Shown here piece by piece: positions 34,506 to 42,216 of a DNA stretch of 45,376 nucleotides; the stretch's first letter is position 1, and every line of letters starts with the position of its first letter. Below the pieces are notes generated by a model. That model saw nothing but the letters and a program-made list of their open reading frames with translations, did not search any database and was not told where the DNA came from. The stretch comes from Nitrososphaerota archaeon (GTDB lineage: Archaea > Thermoproteota > Nitrososphaeria > Conexivisphaerales > DTJL01): contig JAJPJS010000012.1 in the NCBI GenBank assembly GCA_021324115.1, positions 1-45,376 on the forward strand. The letters run 5' to 3'. The translations under genes and the position numbers were made by a program.

Positions 34506-35870
34506 GTGGTGGCTAAGCAGGCAGCCCGACCAAAATTGGAAGCGTTAACTTCCGTCCATCTTACACAGGAAGAGATACCGAAATACTGGTATAACATAAT
34601 ACCAGACCTGCCGGCACCTCTACCGCCTCCCCTTGATCCCTCAACCATGCAGCCGCTGAATCCGGCAAAAGGAGAGAGGCTCTTCGCCAAGGAGCTGATA
34701 AGGCAGGAGATTTCCTCCGAACCAACAATAAAGATTCCCGATGAAGTGATTCAGGCTTACCATATGATAGGGAGACCGACCCCTCTGATAAGGGCCAGGA
34801 AGCTGGAGGAAGCACTCAATACACCGGCCGAAATCTACTTCAAGTCGGAGGCACTCAACGCTAGCGGAAGCCACAAAATCAACACTGCGCTGGCTCAGGC
34901 ATACTATAACAAGGCGCAGGGCACAGAAAGGGTGGTAACAGAAACGGGGGCAGGTCAGTGGGGTTCGGCATTGGCCATGGCCGCAGGTCTTTTCGACCTG
35001 CAATGCGAGGTTTACATGGTAAGGGCGAGTTATGACCAGAAGCCAGGGCGAAGGATCATGATGGAGACCTACGGCGCGAAGGTTAGACCCTCCCCAAGCG
35101 ATAACACGGATTACGGCAAGAGCCTCCTGAAACAAGACATGAATCATCCAGGTTCTCTCGGCGTCGCTATTTCAGAAGCGATCGAGGATACCGTCAAGCA
35201 TGAAAATACCAGGTACTGCCTTGGTTCTGTCCTGAACCATGTCCTACTTCATCAGACCGTGGTTGGGCAGGAAGCTAAAAAGCAGCTAGAGATGATAGAC
35301 AGAACACCCGACGTTGTGATAGGTTGCATTGGAGGGGGCTCAAACTTCGCCGGTTTCGCCTATCCACTTCTCCGTGATAAGCTGAAGGGCAAACTTGATG
35401 GTACTCGTTTTGTTGCGGTGGAACCTACTGCTGTCCCCTCCACCACCAAGGGGAAGTATGAATATGACTTTGGTGACACGGGCGAAATGACCTTCCTGGT
35501 GAAGATGTACACACTCGGCCACAAATTTACCCCTCCGCCTATCCATGCTGGTGGGCTGCGATATCATGGCAAGGCACCCTCTCTCTGCTTGCTTATCAAC
35601 AAAGGGTTGATGGAATCGGTGGCCTACAGGCAGACAGAAGTGTTCGCAGCAGCGAAGATGTTTGCACGCTACACAGGTATAATACCGGCACCAGAATCTG
35701 CACATGCAGTGAAAAAGGCAATCGACGAAGCGTTGGATGCAAAGGCTAAGAATGAGCGAAAGGTGATAGTTTTCAATCTAAGCGGTCATGGATTGCTTGA
35801 CCTTAGTGCGTATGAACAATTTAACGCAAACAAACTCGTAGATTATGAATATAAGCCTCTTTCCAATTAG
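34506..35870 (+). CDS. trpB2: TrpB-like tryptophan synthase beta (TrpB2 type)
   Basis: The 454-residue protein belongs to the TrpB2 group: long N-terminal extension with YWYNIIPDLPAPLPPPLDP, RPTPLIRARKLEEAL, the PLP lysine in ASGSHKINTALAQAYY, TETGAGQWGSALAMAAG, CIGGGSNFAGFAYP and GLRYHGKAPSLC. TrpB2 enzymes generally do not need TrpA and may salvage free indole or act on phosphoserine. It diverges from trpE and shares its control region. GTG at 34506 (or 34509) starts within a few bases of the expected transcription start, so the mRNA may be leaderless. Confidence 0.94.
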   Translation: MVAKQAARPKLEALTSVHLTQEEIPKYWYNIIPDLPAPLPPPLDPSTMQPLNPAKGERLFAKELIRQEISSEPTIKIPDEVIQAYHMIGRPTPLIRARKLEEALNTPAEIYFKSEALNASGSHKINTALAQAYYNKAQGTERVVTETGAGQWGSALAMAAGLFDLQCEVYMVRASYDQKPGRRIMMETYGAKVRPSPSDNTDYGKSLLKQDMNHPGSLGVAISEAIEDTVKHENTRYCLGSVLNHVLLHQTVVGQEAKKQLEMIDRTPDVVIGCIGGGSNFAGFAYPLLRDKLKGKLDGTRFVAVEPTAVPSTTKGKYEYDFGDTGEMTFLVKMYTLGHKFTPPPIHAGGLRYHGKAPSLCLLINKGLMESVAYRQTEVFAAAKMFARYTGIIPAPESAHAVKKAIDEALDAKAKNERKVIVFNLSGHGLLDLSAYEQFNANKLVDYEYKPLSN

Positions 35871-35935
35871 ATCGAGAACCCAATACCTTTTTATCGCTTC
35901 CAATCAGGACCCTTGTTTGGTCCCGCCCCGCGGTA

Positions 35936-35955
35936 AGGGAAAAAATCCCCCGCAG
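35936..35955 (+). other. tRNA-Tyr intron 1 (between positions 9 and 10)
   Basis: A 20-base noncanonical intron that folds as GGGA-AAAAA-TCCC. The BHB is helix GCGG/CCGC with bulges TA|A and AG|G. The same GCGG belongs to the acceptor stem of the mature tRNA, so this intron must be cut while the acceptor is refolded. Confidence 0.85.
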
Positions 35956-35977
35956 GCTCAGCCTGGTAGAGCTTCCG

Positions 35978-36005
35978 ACGTCGGCGGATTCCGTCGATGG
36001 GAGAC
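35978..36005 (+). other. tRNA-Tyr intron 2 (between positions 30 and 31)
   Basis: A 28-base intron inside the anticodon stem. BHB helix CTTC/GGAG (one G-U pair) with bulges CG|A and AC|G. Its removal restores the TCCGG/CCGGA stem that intron 3 recognition depends on, so order of splicing may matter. Confidence 0.85.
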
Positions 36006-36012
36006 GCTGTAG

Positions 36013-36056
36013 TGGTTGGCCCTGGCTAACCCGTTCAGTCTACTAGGCTCACAGAA
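36013..36056 (+). other. tRNA-Tyr intron 3 (canonical 37/38)
   Basis: A 44-base intron at the standard archaeal and eukaryotic position, one base 3' of the anticodon. BHB helix CTGT/ACAG is fully paired, with bulges AG|T and AA|A. The helix uses three anticodon-loop bases including T33 and G34-T35. Confidence 0.9.
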
Positions 36057-36211
36057 ACCGGAGTGTCGCAGGCTCAAATCCTGCCCGCGGGACCAGCATA
36101 TTCGCTTAGTGGAAACTGTAAACCTTCCAAACTCGGCCGTGGTGTCCTTGAACAGATATATATTGCACAAGTAAAGGCAGGGTGTCGTTATAGCGAGGAT
36201 GTTGATTTAGG

Positions 36212-36661
36212 TTGAGTGAGGAAGAAAAACCAACACGGAAAAGGAGCACGAAAAAATCTGCCGTGAAGCCCAAGGCAGAATCCAAAAAGTCCAAGAAGAG
36301 TGAGGAAGTCGAAGAAAAGAAGCCCGAGTCAAAACCAAAGAAGAAGACCAAAACCACAGGGAAAGCAAAGGCAGAACCAGAGTCGGAAGCTGAGGGTGAG
36401 GCTGAGAGCACAGAAGAGCCTAAAATTAGGCCGAGCCCAACTCTCTCAATTAGATCAAACGTGAAAGGCTTATTCAGATCGCTTCCCAAAATCCGTCAGG
36501 GAAAGGGGTTTTCGGTGAGTGAGATTAAGGAAGCAGGTCTTACTATTGATCTCGCCACCCGGATGCGACTTTTCGTAGATCGAAGACGTCGATCCTCGCA
36601 CAAGGAAAACGTCGAGATGCTGAAAACCGCTCTAAAGGATGCCGGAATCGTCAAGCCTTGA
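36212..36661 (+). CDS. rpl13e: Ribosomal protein L13e with charged N-terminal extension
   Basis: The last 60 residues match eukaryotic/TACK L13e: RQGKGFSVSEIKEAGLTID, then FVDRRRRSSHKENVEMLK. L13e binds the large ribosomal subunit and is absent from Euryarchaeota, which supports the lineage call. The first 80 residues are low-complexity, Lys/Glu/Ser-rich and probably disordered, longer than in most archaeal homologues. TTG at 36212 is the only start in frame after a stop. Its 3' end overlaps the convergent glycosylase by 30 bases. Confidence 0.88.
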   Translation: MSEEEKPTRKRSTKKSAVKPKAESKKSKKSEEVEEKKPESKPKKKTKTTGKAKAEPESEAEGEAESTEEPKIRPSPTLSIRSNVKGLFRSLPKIRQGKGFSVSEIKEAGLTIDLATRMRLFVDRRRRSSHKENVEMLKTALKDAGIVKP

Positions 36662-37531
36662 TGCAAGGAAAAGACACTCCTGCAGCACTCCGCAATATCT
36701 GCCAAAATATCTCCTTGAGACTTCCGACAGGATAGAATATGTACGCAACGACATTGTTTTGGTCATCCGGGCCCCCTCTTCATTTGCGGTTCGAATCAAA
36801 ATCGGGTAGTACCTTTTGAGGCCCCTCAAAACCCATCTGTCGATTGGAAACGCCTCAAATTTATCCAGACTGAACAGGAGCACACAATCTGCGACTTTAG
36901 GACCCACTCCAAAGACATGCCTGTTTCCCTTTACGAGCGAGTTCCATGCATCATGGTAACCCATGGTTCTGTATTCGTCAAACAAATTACGATTCCGTAT
37001 CACGGTTTTGGCGAGCTTTTCGATATACTTCCATTTCTTACCAAGATAATGTCTACGTGGGGGCCTCATAGAGAGGAACTCTGACGGAGCGGGAATAGGA
37101 GGCGTGTCAATTGTGGGGTAAGCCTGACGACAAATTCTGTCTAGAACCGAGTTTATGGTTCTTATGCTCATGCTGGCGGAGATGATATAACTTACGAAGC
37201 ATTCCCACGGATCTTGTCTTAATATTCTGAGGCCCCTGTATTTTAGAATCAACTTCCTTGTCATTTCATCGTCAGGAAACCCGCGGTAAATCGCCTGGTA
37301 ATCGATGTCCAGAGTGAGAAAACTGGATATCGCTTCTTCGTCAAGCTCAGGATTTGACCTGTAAAGCAATTCATCGTCCTCGACCTTCAGAGCTACACTG
37401 CTCCCTTTCAACCATCCCTTCCAGTAATCATCTTGCTTATTCCATCGAAAGATCTGCCCGCAATCCATGGTGAGGTTCAGGTCAAGAGGTTCACCATGGA
37501 GCCTCAGTCGATGTAGCAAACTCGTCTTCAC
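36632..37531 (-). CDS. ogg: 8-oxoguanine DNA glycosylase, OGG1 type
   Basis: Bifunctional base excision enzyme removing 8-oxoG. The 299-residue protein has the OGG1 N-terminal domain start LDLNLTMDCGQIFRW, the helical core CFVSYIISASMSIRTIN, and the hairpin-helix-hairpin FGVGPKVADCVLLFSLDK followed by AFPIDRWV. Lys212 and Asp231 correspond to the catalytic Lys249 and Asp268 of human OGG1. It sits near a second DNA glycosylase at 38.2 kb. ATG at 37531. Confidence 0.92.
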   Translation of the reverse strand: MKTSLLHRLRLHGEPLDLNLTMDCGQIFRWNKQDDYWKGWLKGSSVALKVEDDELLYRSNPELDEEAISSFLTLDIDYQAIYRGFPDDEMTRKLILKYRGLRILRQDPWECFVSYIISASMSIRTINSVLDRICRQAYPTIDTPPIPAPSEFLSMRPPRRHYLGKKWKYIEKLAKTVIRNRNLFDEYRTMGYHDAWNSLVKGNRHVFGVGPKVADCVLLFSLDKFEAFPIDRWVLRGLKRYYPILIRTANEEGARMTKTMSLRTYSILSEVSRRYFGRYCGVLQECLFLASRLDDSGIL

Positions 37532-37614
37532 TGCCTAATGGATTTATGTTTAAACTGTTATCGGTGACGGTTATTAGGGATGCATCCGTACCAGGAAGTG
37601 TGAAAGGCAAGGCT

Positions 37615-38142
37615 ATGGATCGTCACGAACCGTTTACAAGAACGGGAGACAGCGGAACAACCACCACAGCCAAGGGCCGTGTGCCCAAGGATTCATCGGT
37701 TGTTGAGGCTTTGGGAGAAGTGGATGAATTGGTGGCTGCGCTTGGATTGGCAAAAGTATCGTTGGCACGCCACCAAGAAATTTACTCCTTGATCGATGAG
37801 ATTCAGCGATTACTGTTTCGATATGCAGCAGTAATACATAGGATGCCAGGTTTCGAAATCACAGAAAAAGATGTCGAATGGCTTGAAACTGTATCAGTAA
37901 GTTATGACCAGAAACTTCCACCTCTTAAGAAATTCATAATCCCCGGTGGCAGCGAAGCGGCCGCAAGACTTCACTTTGCGAGAACTGTGTGCAGAAGAGC
38001 GGAAAGGAGAGTTGTTGCTTTAAAGGAACCTTATGTGCCCAGCAAGCAATGCCTGAGTTTCATAAATCGAATGTCCAGCCTTCTTTTTGTGCTTGCGCGA
38101 TACGTGGACCATTTGGAGGGGTTTGAGGAAGAGAAGCTTTAG
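37615..38142 (+). CDS. Cob(I)alamin adenosyltransferase, PduO type
   Basis: Adenosylates cob(I)alamin to make coenzyme B12. The 175-residue product carries FTRTGDSGTTTTAKGRVPKDS (the ATP loop; counted as two motifs TRTGDSGTT and GRVPKDS), VEALGEVDELVAALGLA, FIIPGGSEAAARLHFARTVCRRAERR and INRMSSLLFVLARY. ATG at 37615 starts at the domain boundary; the open frame extends to 37546 but adds no homology and lies in the divergent promoter region with the glycosylase. Confidence 0.92.
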   Translation: MDRHEPFTRTGDSGTTTTAKGRVPKDSSVVEALGEVDELVAALGLAKVSLARHQEIYSLIDEIQRLLFRYAAVIHRMPGFEITEKDVEWLETVSVSYDQKLPPLKKFIIPGGSEAAARLHFARTVCRRAERRVVALKEPYVPSKQCLSFINRMSSLLFVLARYVDHLEGFEEEKL

Positions 38143-38186
38143 ATCCCATCTAACTTTTTATTACATGGCAAAGTGACAACTTTCCG

Positions 38187-38864
38187 TTGGTTAGTAGTCT
38201 GGAAGAAATAAATCGTAGAGTCATAAGTTGTAGAAAATGTCCGAGGTTGGTCAAGTACCGCGAGTCAGTAAAACCCAGAGCGTCGTTCAAAGATGAAATT
38301 TACTGGAGAAAGCCAGTTCCGGGATTCGGAGACCCACGGGCATGGTTGATGGTGGTTGGTTTGGCGCCAGCCGCCCATGGAGGTAATCGCACGGGCCGTG
38401 TATTTACAGGGGATGAATCAGGTAGATTTCTCGTAGAGGGGCTCCACGCGGTCGGGCTGGCCAACCAGCCCATTTCAAGGAGCAAGGACGACGGGCTTGT
38501 GCTGACCGGATGCTACCTTACGGCAGCAGTAAAGTGTGTTCCCCCCGAGAATAAACCCACGACAACAGAATACAGCAATTGCAGGGGTTACTTGCGCGAA
38601 GAGTTAGATGTACTTACGGGAATACATGCAATACTCGCACTCGGGGGCGAAGCGTTCAAACAATGCCTAAAGCTTGCCTCACTAAAGGGTTCCAACACAC
38701 AAAAAATTTCTTTTGCTCATGGTGGAAGATACAAACTGGAGAACTTCCCAGTCCTCTACGCATCATATCATCCATCGCCACATAATACATATACGGGAAG
38801 ATTGACTAAAAGCATGTTCGTAGAACTGCTAAATAGAATAATTATGGAAAACTCGAACAGGTAA
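38187..38864 (+). CDS. udgB: Uracil-DNA glycosylase, family 5 (UDGb)
   Basis: Removes uracil and deaminated bases from DNA. The 225-residue protein has the family 5 motif VVGLAPAAHGGNRTGRVFTGD (motif A, lacking the family 4 Glu) and the C-terminal YASYHPSPHNTYTGRLT. Cysteines C15 and C18 in ISCRKCPRL plus KCVPP and NCRGY match the Fe-S cluster ligands. A TTTTTATT box about 26-30 bases ahead of the TTG at 38187 suggests a leaderless mRNA. Confidence 0.93.
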   Translation: MVSSLEEINRRVISCRKCPRLVKYRESVKPRASFKDEIYWRKPVPGFGDPRAWLMVVGLAPAAHGGNRTGRVFTGDESGRFLVEGLHAVGLANQPISRSKDDGLVLTGCYLTAAVKCVPPENKPTTTEYSNCRGYLREELDVLTGIHAILALGGEAFKQCLKLASLKGSNTQKISFAHGGRYKLENFPVLYASYHPSPHNTYTGRLTKSMFVELLNRIIMENSNR

Positions 38865-38998
38865 TAGTCTGTTTGTTTTTCCAGACGAATAACTTTTGAC
38901 TATGAACTCGTGGAATCCACACATCGATCCAGTCCATAAGTAAAAGTTATGTGGTGCACATTCATAATCGCTTGAAAACGAGTCCCAACAGATTCGCA

Positions 38999-39994
38999 CT
39001 ACCGAAGACTACCTCCAAAGCCATAATGTTCTAAAGCTGCTTGACAACCGAACAGAATCCCGGTTGCTATATCCACACCCGATGTGCTCCCCATTCGCAG
39101 CAGTTTCCCTGTTGCAGGTTCCACATCCATTTCGCCCCCAAGAAATAAAGCTTCAATGGCACGAATCACACGTTCCGCACCCATACCCTCCGATGCCCAT
39201 TTAAGATACTCAAAACTCACAAGTGTGGTCCTGTCTTCTGCAGACAGAATTATTTTCTGAGAAACATCTTTCCAGTATTTTCTGTATCGGGTACCCTCGG
39301 GAGAGGCGGTTATTCCACCTACCATCAAGCCTGAAAGGAAGTCATCACCTGAAGGCGTGGAGCCCGGCCCTAATCCGATAAGTTTGGATGACCAAAAACC
39401 CACCCTGTCAAGATCGCCCTCCCTTATAGCGGATAGCAAACCCATAACATTCAGAAGGGCAAATCGAGCTAGCCTGTTTAGCCCATCGAACGCTTGGCTT
39501 CTCGTATCTGGAGAATAAAGGCACGCCAGATCAGCCAAGCCATCCACCCGACCCGACCTCAGCACAAAATTTTTCAAATACAATAGGTTCGATTGTATTT
39601 TGTCAAGATCCAATTCCTTCGATTGTATATGGGGTAGTGGGTCAAACTCCTTCGCCATATTCAGACCCTGGACTCTGATCGCGCCGCCTACCTCTATCAC
39701 GTTGGGCTTCAAGTAAACACGATCATGCTCTTTTATCGGAATATTCCTGAAAGAAAAATCAGCATCAAGGTCAAGCGTGATGGAAAACGGGCCACCACCC
39801 TGTAAATGGTCGACAAACGCGACAAGTGACCCATCTTCCAAGAGTACATTTATAGCTCTATCATATACACTATAAATCTCACCTTGAGCCGACGCCAATC
39901 TAGCTTTAAGAGGACGCGAAACTGATACAGCGTTCATCATATCTTCAAACTCTATTACCGGATTAATGTTCATTCCCGGTATTTTTGGATTCAT
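38999..39994 (-). CDS. DUF2877 (AllH-like) protein
   Basis: The 331-residue protein has the DUF2877 hallmark LIGLGPGSTPSGDDFLSGLM near residue 210 and the C-terminal GSTSGVDIATGILFG. In bacteria AllH of this family works with AllF and AllG in oxamate carbamoyltransfer during allantoin use. Neither partner is present here, so the function is open. It stands alone between 130- and 450-base gaps. Confidence 0.75.
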   Translation of the reverse strand: MNPKIPGMNINPVIEFEDMMNAVSVSRPLKARLASAQGEIYSVYDRAINVLLEDGSLVAFVDHLQGGGPFSITLDLDADFSFRNIPIKEHDRVYLKPNVIEVGGAIRVQGLNMAKEFDPLPHIQSKELDLDKIQSNLLYLKNFVLRSGRVDGLADLACLYSPDTRSQAFDGLNRLARFALLNVMGLLSAIREGDLDRVGFWSSKLIGLGPGSTPSGDDFLSGLMVGGITASPEGTRYRKYWKDVSQKIILSAEDRTTLVSFEYLKWASEGMGAERVIRAIEALFLGGEMDVEPATGKLLRMGSTSGVDIATGILFGCQAALEHYGFGGSLR

Positions 39995-40444
39995 ATTCTT
40001 TCACGTTCATAGTCTCTCTTAATCAGATAAATTCAACTCCCAGCATCTTTAGGGATGCATCAGTCCCAGAGGCTTCATCTCTACTAGCTTCCATTCTTAA
40101 ATCGTGGATCCCTTTTGACATTCAGTTCCTTTATCCAAGTCGAATTTTTTGTCATGTACATTCAGCGTCTCCATCAGACAGCTATTACACTTTTCATTTC
40201 TGTCCCACTTACAGCATCATAGCATAACGGGTAACTGCCTGAAAAGGTTAGAATATAATGAGATACACAATACTTACCCGTTCATGAGGTCAGATAGAAC
40301 TTGCAGGATGTTAAGCCAAGTTCGTCGCTCAAGAGATTGTTCTATTTTATCTTGAAGAACACGGTAAGCTTAACTCAAGGAGCGTCTTTGAACCTCAAAC
40401 ACAATATCCTAATACTCTTTGAACTTGAATAAACACGATAATCC
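39995..40444. other. 450-base gap without a recognised gene
   Basis: No convincing frame, RNA or repeat was found. It must hold the promoter of the DUF2877 gene (minus) and that of the zinc-finger gene (plus); AT-rich candidate boxes are present on both strands but none stands out. Confidence 0.5.
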
Positions 40445-40624
40445 ATGACCGAATTCAAATGTCAAGCCTGTGGAGCAACCTTTCCGTCACAAGAAACACT
40501 AATGCAACATGCAGCTTCAGCACACCCTCAACCACAAAAGCAATTTGCGTGCAAGGTTTGTGGCGTCACATTCAGTTCCGAATCCGAACTCCAAGCTCAC
40601 GCTAGGTCTGCACATGCGATGTAA
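40445..40624 (+). CDS. Small two-finger C2H2 zinc-finger protein (59 aa)
   Basis: Two C2H2 fingers fill the protein: FKCQACGATFPSQETLMQH ending HAASAH, and FACKVCGVTFSSESELQAH ending ARSAH. Spacing is C-X2-C-X12-H-X5-H, as in eukaryotic fingers. Such minimal zinc-finger proteins are common in Thaumarchaeota and are presumed DNA- or RNA-binding. ATG at 40445. It lies 86 bases ahead of the CARF-HTH gene on the same strand. Confidence 0.85.
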   Translation: MTEFKCQACGATFPSQETLMQHAASAHPQPQKQFACKVCGVTFSSESELQAHARSAHAM

Positions 40625-40710
40625 TCACGTCTTTTTGTTCTTTTTCAAGATTATTTTTTCAATCATTCCTACATACGTTTAAGTCCAAGTATTTTATACC
40701 TTGATCAGAC

Positions 40711-41415
40711 TTGTCAAAGCACGTATTGATTGTACCACTTGGCGGCGATTCGACCGGAGTCTTCATCGCGTTGAGAGAATTTCAGGTTGAAAGAGTATAT
40801 CTTCTATATCTAGAGGGTAACTTGATACAAAAAGAACAACTGCAACAGGAGCTCGATAAATTTAAGGTCCCCGTAACAGCAGAAATATTGAACGGCCCAC
40901 TACTCGAATCCATGTTTAAAACATTTGCCAAGATCAAAGCTTTGGAAGGTGGAGAGAGAGTACTGGTACTTACTTCCTCAGCCGATAAGATGGGTGCTTG
41001 TGCTGCATTATCGGCCTCTTTTGTGAACGGCCTGAAAGCCTTTGCAGTAGAAAACGAAAAAATCATGATGTTCCCTGTACTCAAGTTCTCATACTACAGA
41101 CTTCTTTCAAATAAGAAATTGTCCATCATGCGATATTTACGAACGCAACCGGATTGCTGCGCGTCACTGGAGGATCTTGCGAGGCGTACAAAAATGAGCC
41201 TTGCGCTTGTTTCCTACCATATAAATGGGAGTGCCAAGACGGAGGGACTGGTTTCTGAGGGGTTGGTGGATATAATGGAAGGATCACACGGAAGGAACCA
41301 AGTAATTCTTACGGAGTTAGGTAAGCTACTTGTCGACGGTCTCGTTGAATCGCCAACAGATCCTATGCAATATCAAACTGAAAATGTCAAACCTGCGTCT
41401 ATTAACTTTGCATGA
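40711..41415 (+). CDS. CARF-like domain plus winged-helix regulator (Csa3-like)
   Basis: Residues 1-120 have the Rossmann-like pattern of CARF domains (HVLIVPLGGDSTGVFIAL, then ALEGGERVLVLTSSADKMGACAALSAS). Residues 130-215 form a winged helix: LSIMRYLRTQPDCCASLEDLARR, MSLALVSYHINGSAKTEGLV and LTELGKLLVDGL. CARF domains sense cyclic oligonucleotides or other nucleotides, and Csa3/HFX_2341 proteins couple them to transcription. No cas gene or CRISPR array is present. TTTTATA at 40692 would place transcription start near 40720, so an in-frame TTG at 40726 may be the true leaderless start. Confidence 0.7.
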   Translation: MSKHVLIVPLGGDSTGVFIALREFQVERVYLLYLEGNLIQKEQLQQELDKFKVPVTAEILNGPLLESMFKTFAKIKALEGGERVLVLTSSADKMGACAALSASFVNGLKAFAVENEKIMMFPVLKFSYYRLLSNKKLSIMRYLRTQPDCCASLEDLARRTKMSLALVSYHINGSAKTEGLVSEGLVDIMEGSHGRNQVILTELGKLLVDGLVESPTDPMQYQTENVKPASINFA

Positions 41416-41637
41416 TATATACTCACGGGTATAACGACAAAAAAAGCGAGACGAAGGAATATGAGTCTATGCCGACAGCCCGGCCAAGTCAGAAAATTTC
41501 TCGCTGAAGTGATCTTTCAGTTCGGCCATCGACTTGGTTCTGCATACTGGGCGCTTGTGCCCTTGTAGTTTGGGCGAACATCAGATCCGATCAAGCTCTT
41601 CCTCTTCACTCGGGTTGGACCTATACTTGGTACTTAT

Positions 41638-42117
41638 TCATGATGCAGAACGAGGAAGAAGTGCTCCAACTGTAATTCCTAGTAAGGCTCCATAGATAAG
41701 GTGAGCAGCGAAACTCCCAGCCACCATGGTGCCCATGGACATCAGCGATGGCATCAACATAGCCATCATAGGCAGGAAGAACACTATCCACAAAATCAGT
41801 CCAGCGAGTACTCCTAGACCCAACCCCCTTGCGACCGAACGCACACTTAGTTTGCTGACTTTAGTGACTACGATTCCGAATATTGCTCCCACTATCAATC
41901 CTGTGAGTATATGCATCAACCACCCTGCTGTCCAGGCCATGGAACCTAGCCCCATGAGCATGGCAGCCGCCACGAAGAACGGAGCGCCACCCGTCCCAGG
42001 AATAGGCATCATCGAAGCTATGCCACCCATGATGAAAACACCTATGAATCCTCCAAGAAGTCCGTACAATACGCCCTTTGATACCGAGTACCTTGTTTCT
42101 TTTATTTGCATTGTCAT
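41638..42117 (-). CDS. Small polytopic membrane protein (159 aa)
   Basis: Four hydrophobic segments (about residues 13-31, 44-57, 62-85 and 97-125, with a final helix near 133-152) rich in Gly, Met and Ala, including GLLGGFIGVFIMGGIA and GLGLGVLAGLILWIVFFLP. No charged catalytic motif is visible. It resembles uncharacterised archaeal YagU/DUF6789-like membrane proteins. ATG at 42117; divergent from thioredoxin. Confidence 0.7.
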   Translation of the reverse strand: MTMQIKETRYSVSKGVLYGLLGGFIGVFIMGGIASMMPIPGTGGAPFFVAAAMLMGLGSMAWTAGWLMHILTGLIVGAIFGIVVTKVSKLSVRSVARGLGLGVLAGLILWIVFFLPMMAMLMPSLMSMGTMVAGSFAAHLIYGALLGITVGALLPRSAS

Positions 42118-42216
42118 TCAAATAGTGATTATCAAAGAAGAGTTTAGCCGTTGCCTTTAACTGTCAAACTTGGAATTTGACCCTTGAATGCATAGACTAA
42201 TAACTTGAAGATTTAC

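Larger units (their letters stand above)
35927..36095 (+). tRNA. tRNA-Tyr (anticodon GTA) with three introns
   Basis: Removing 35936-35955, 35978-36005 and 36013-36056 leaves a near-perfect cloverleaf: acceptor CCCGCGG/CCGCGGG, T8-A9, D-stem GCTC/GAGC, anticodon arm TCCGG CTGTAGA CCGGA, five variable bases, T-arm GCAGG CTCAAAT CCTGC, discriminator A and encoded CCA. C1-G72 and discriminator A are archaeal tRNA-Tyr identity features. Introns fall after positions 9, 30 and 37. Every splice site fits a 4-bp helix flanked by 3-base bulges cut after the second base: GCGG/CCGC, CTTC/GGAG (one G-U) and CTGT/ACAG. A TTTTTATCG element lies about 35 bases upstream. Confidence 0.92.

Noticed and set aside
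35927-36095. Split or permuted tRNA explanation for tRNA-Tyr
   Set aside because: All pieces are in normal order and all three junctions fit BHB introns, so a split or permuted gene is not needed.
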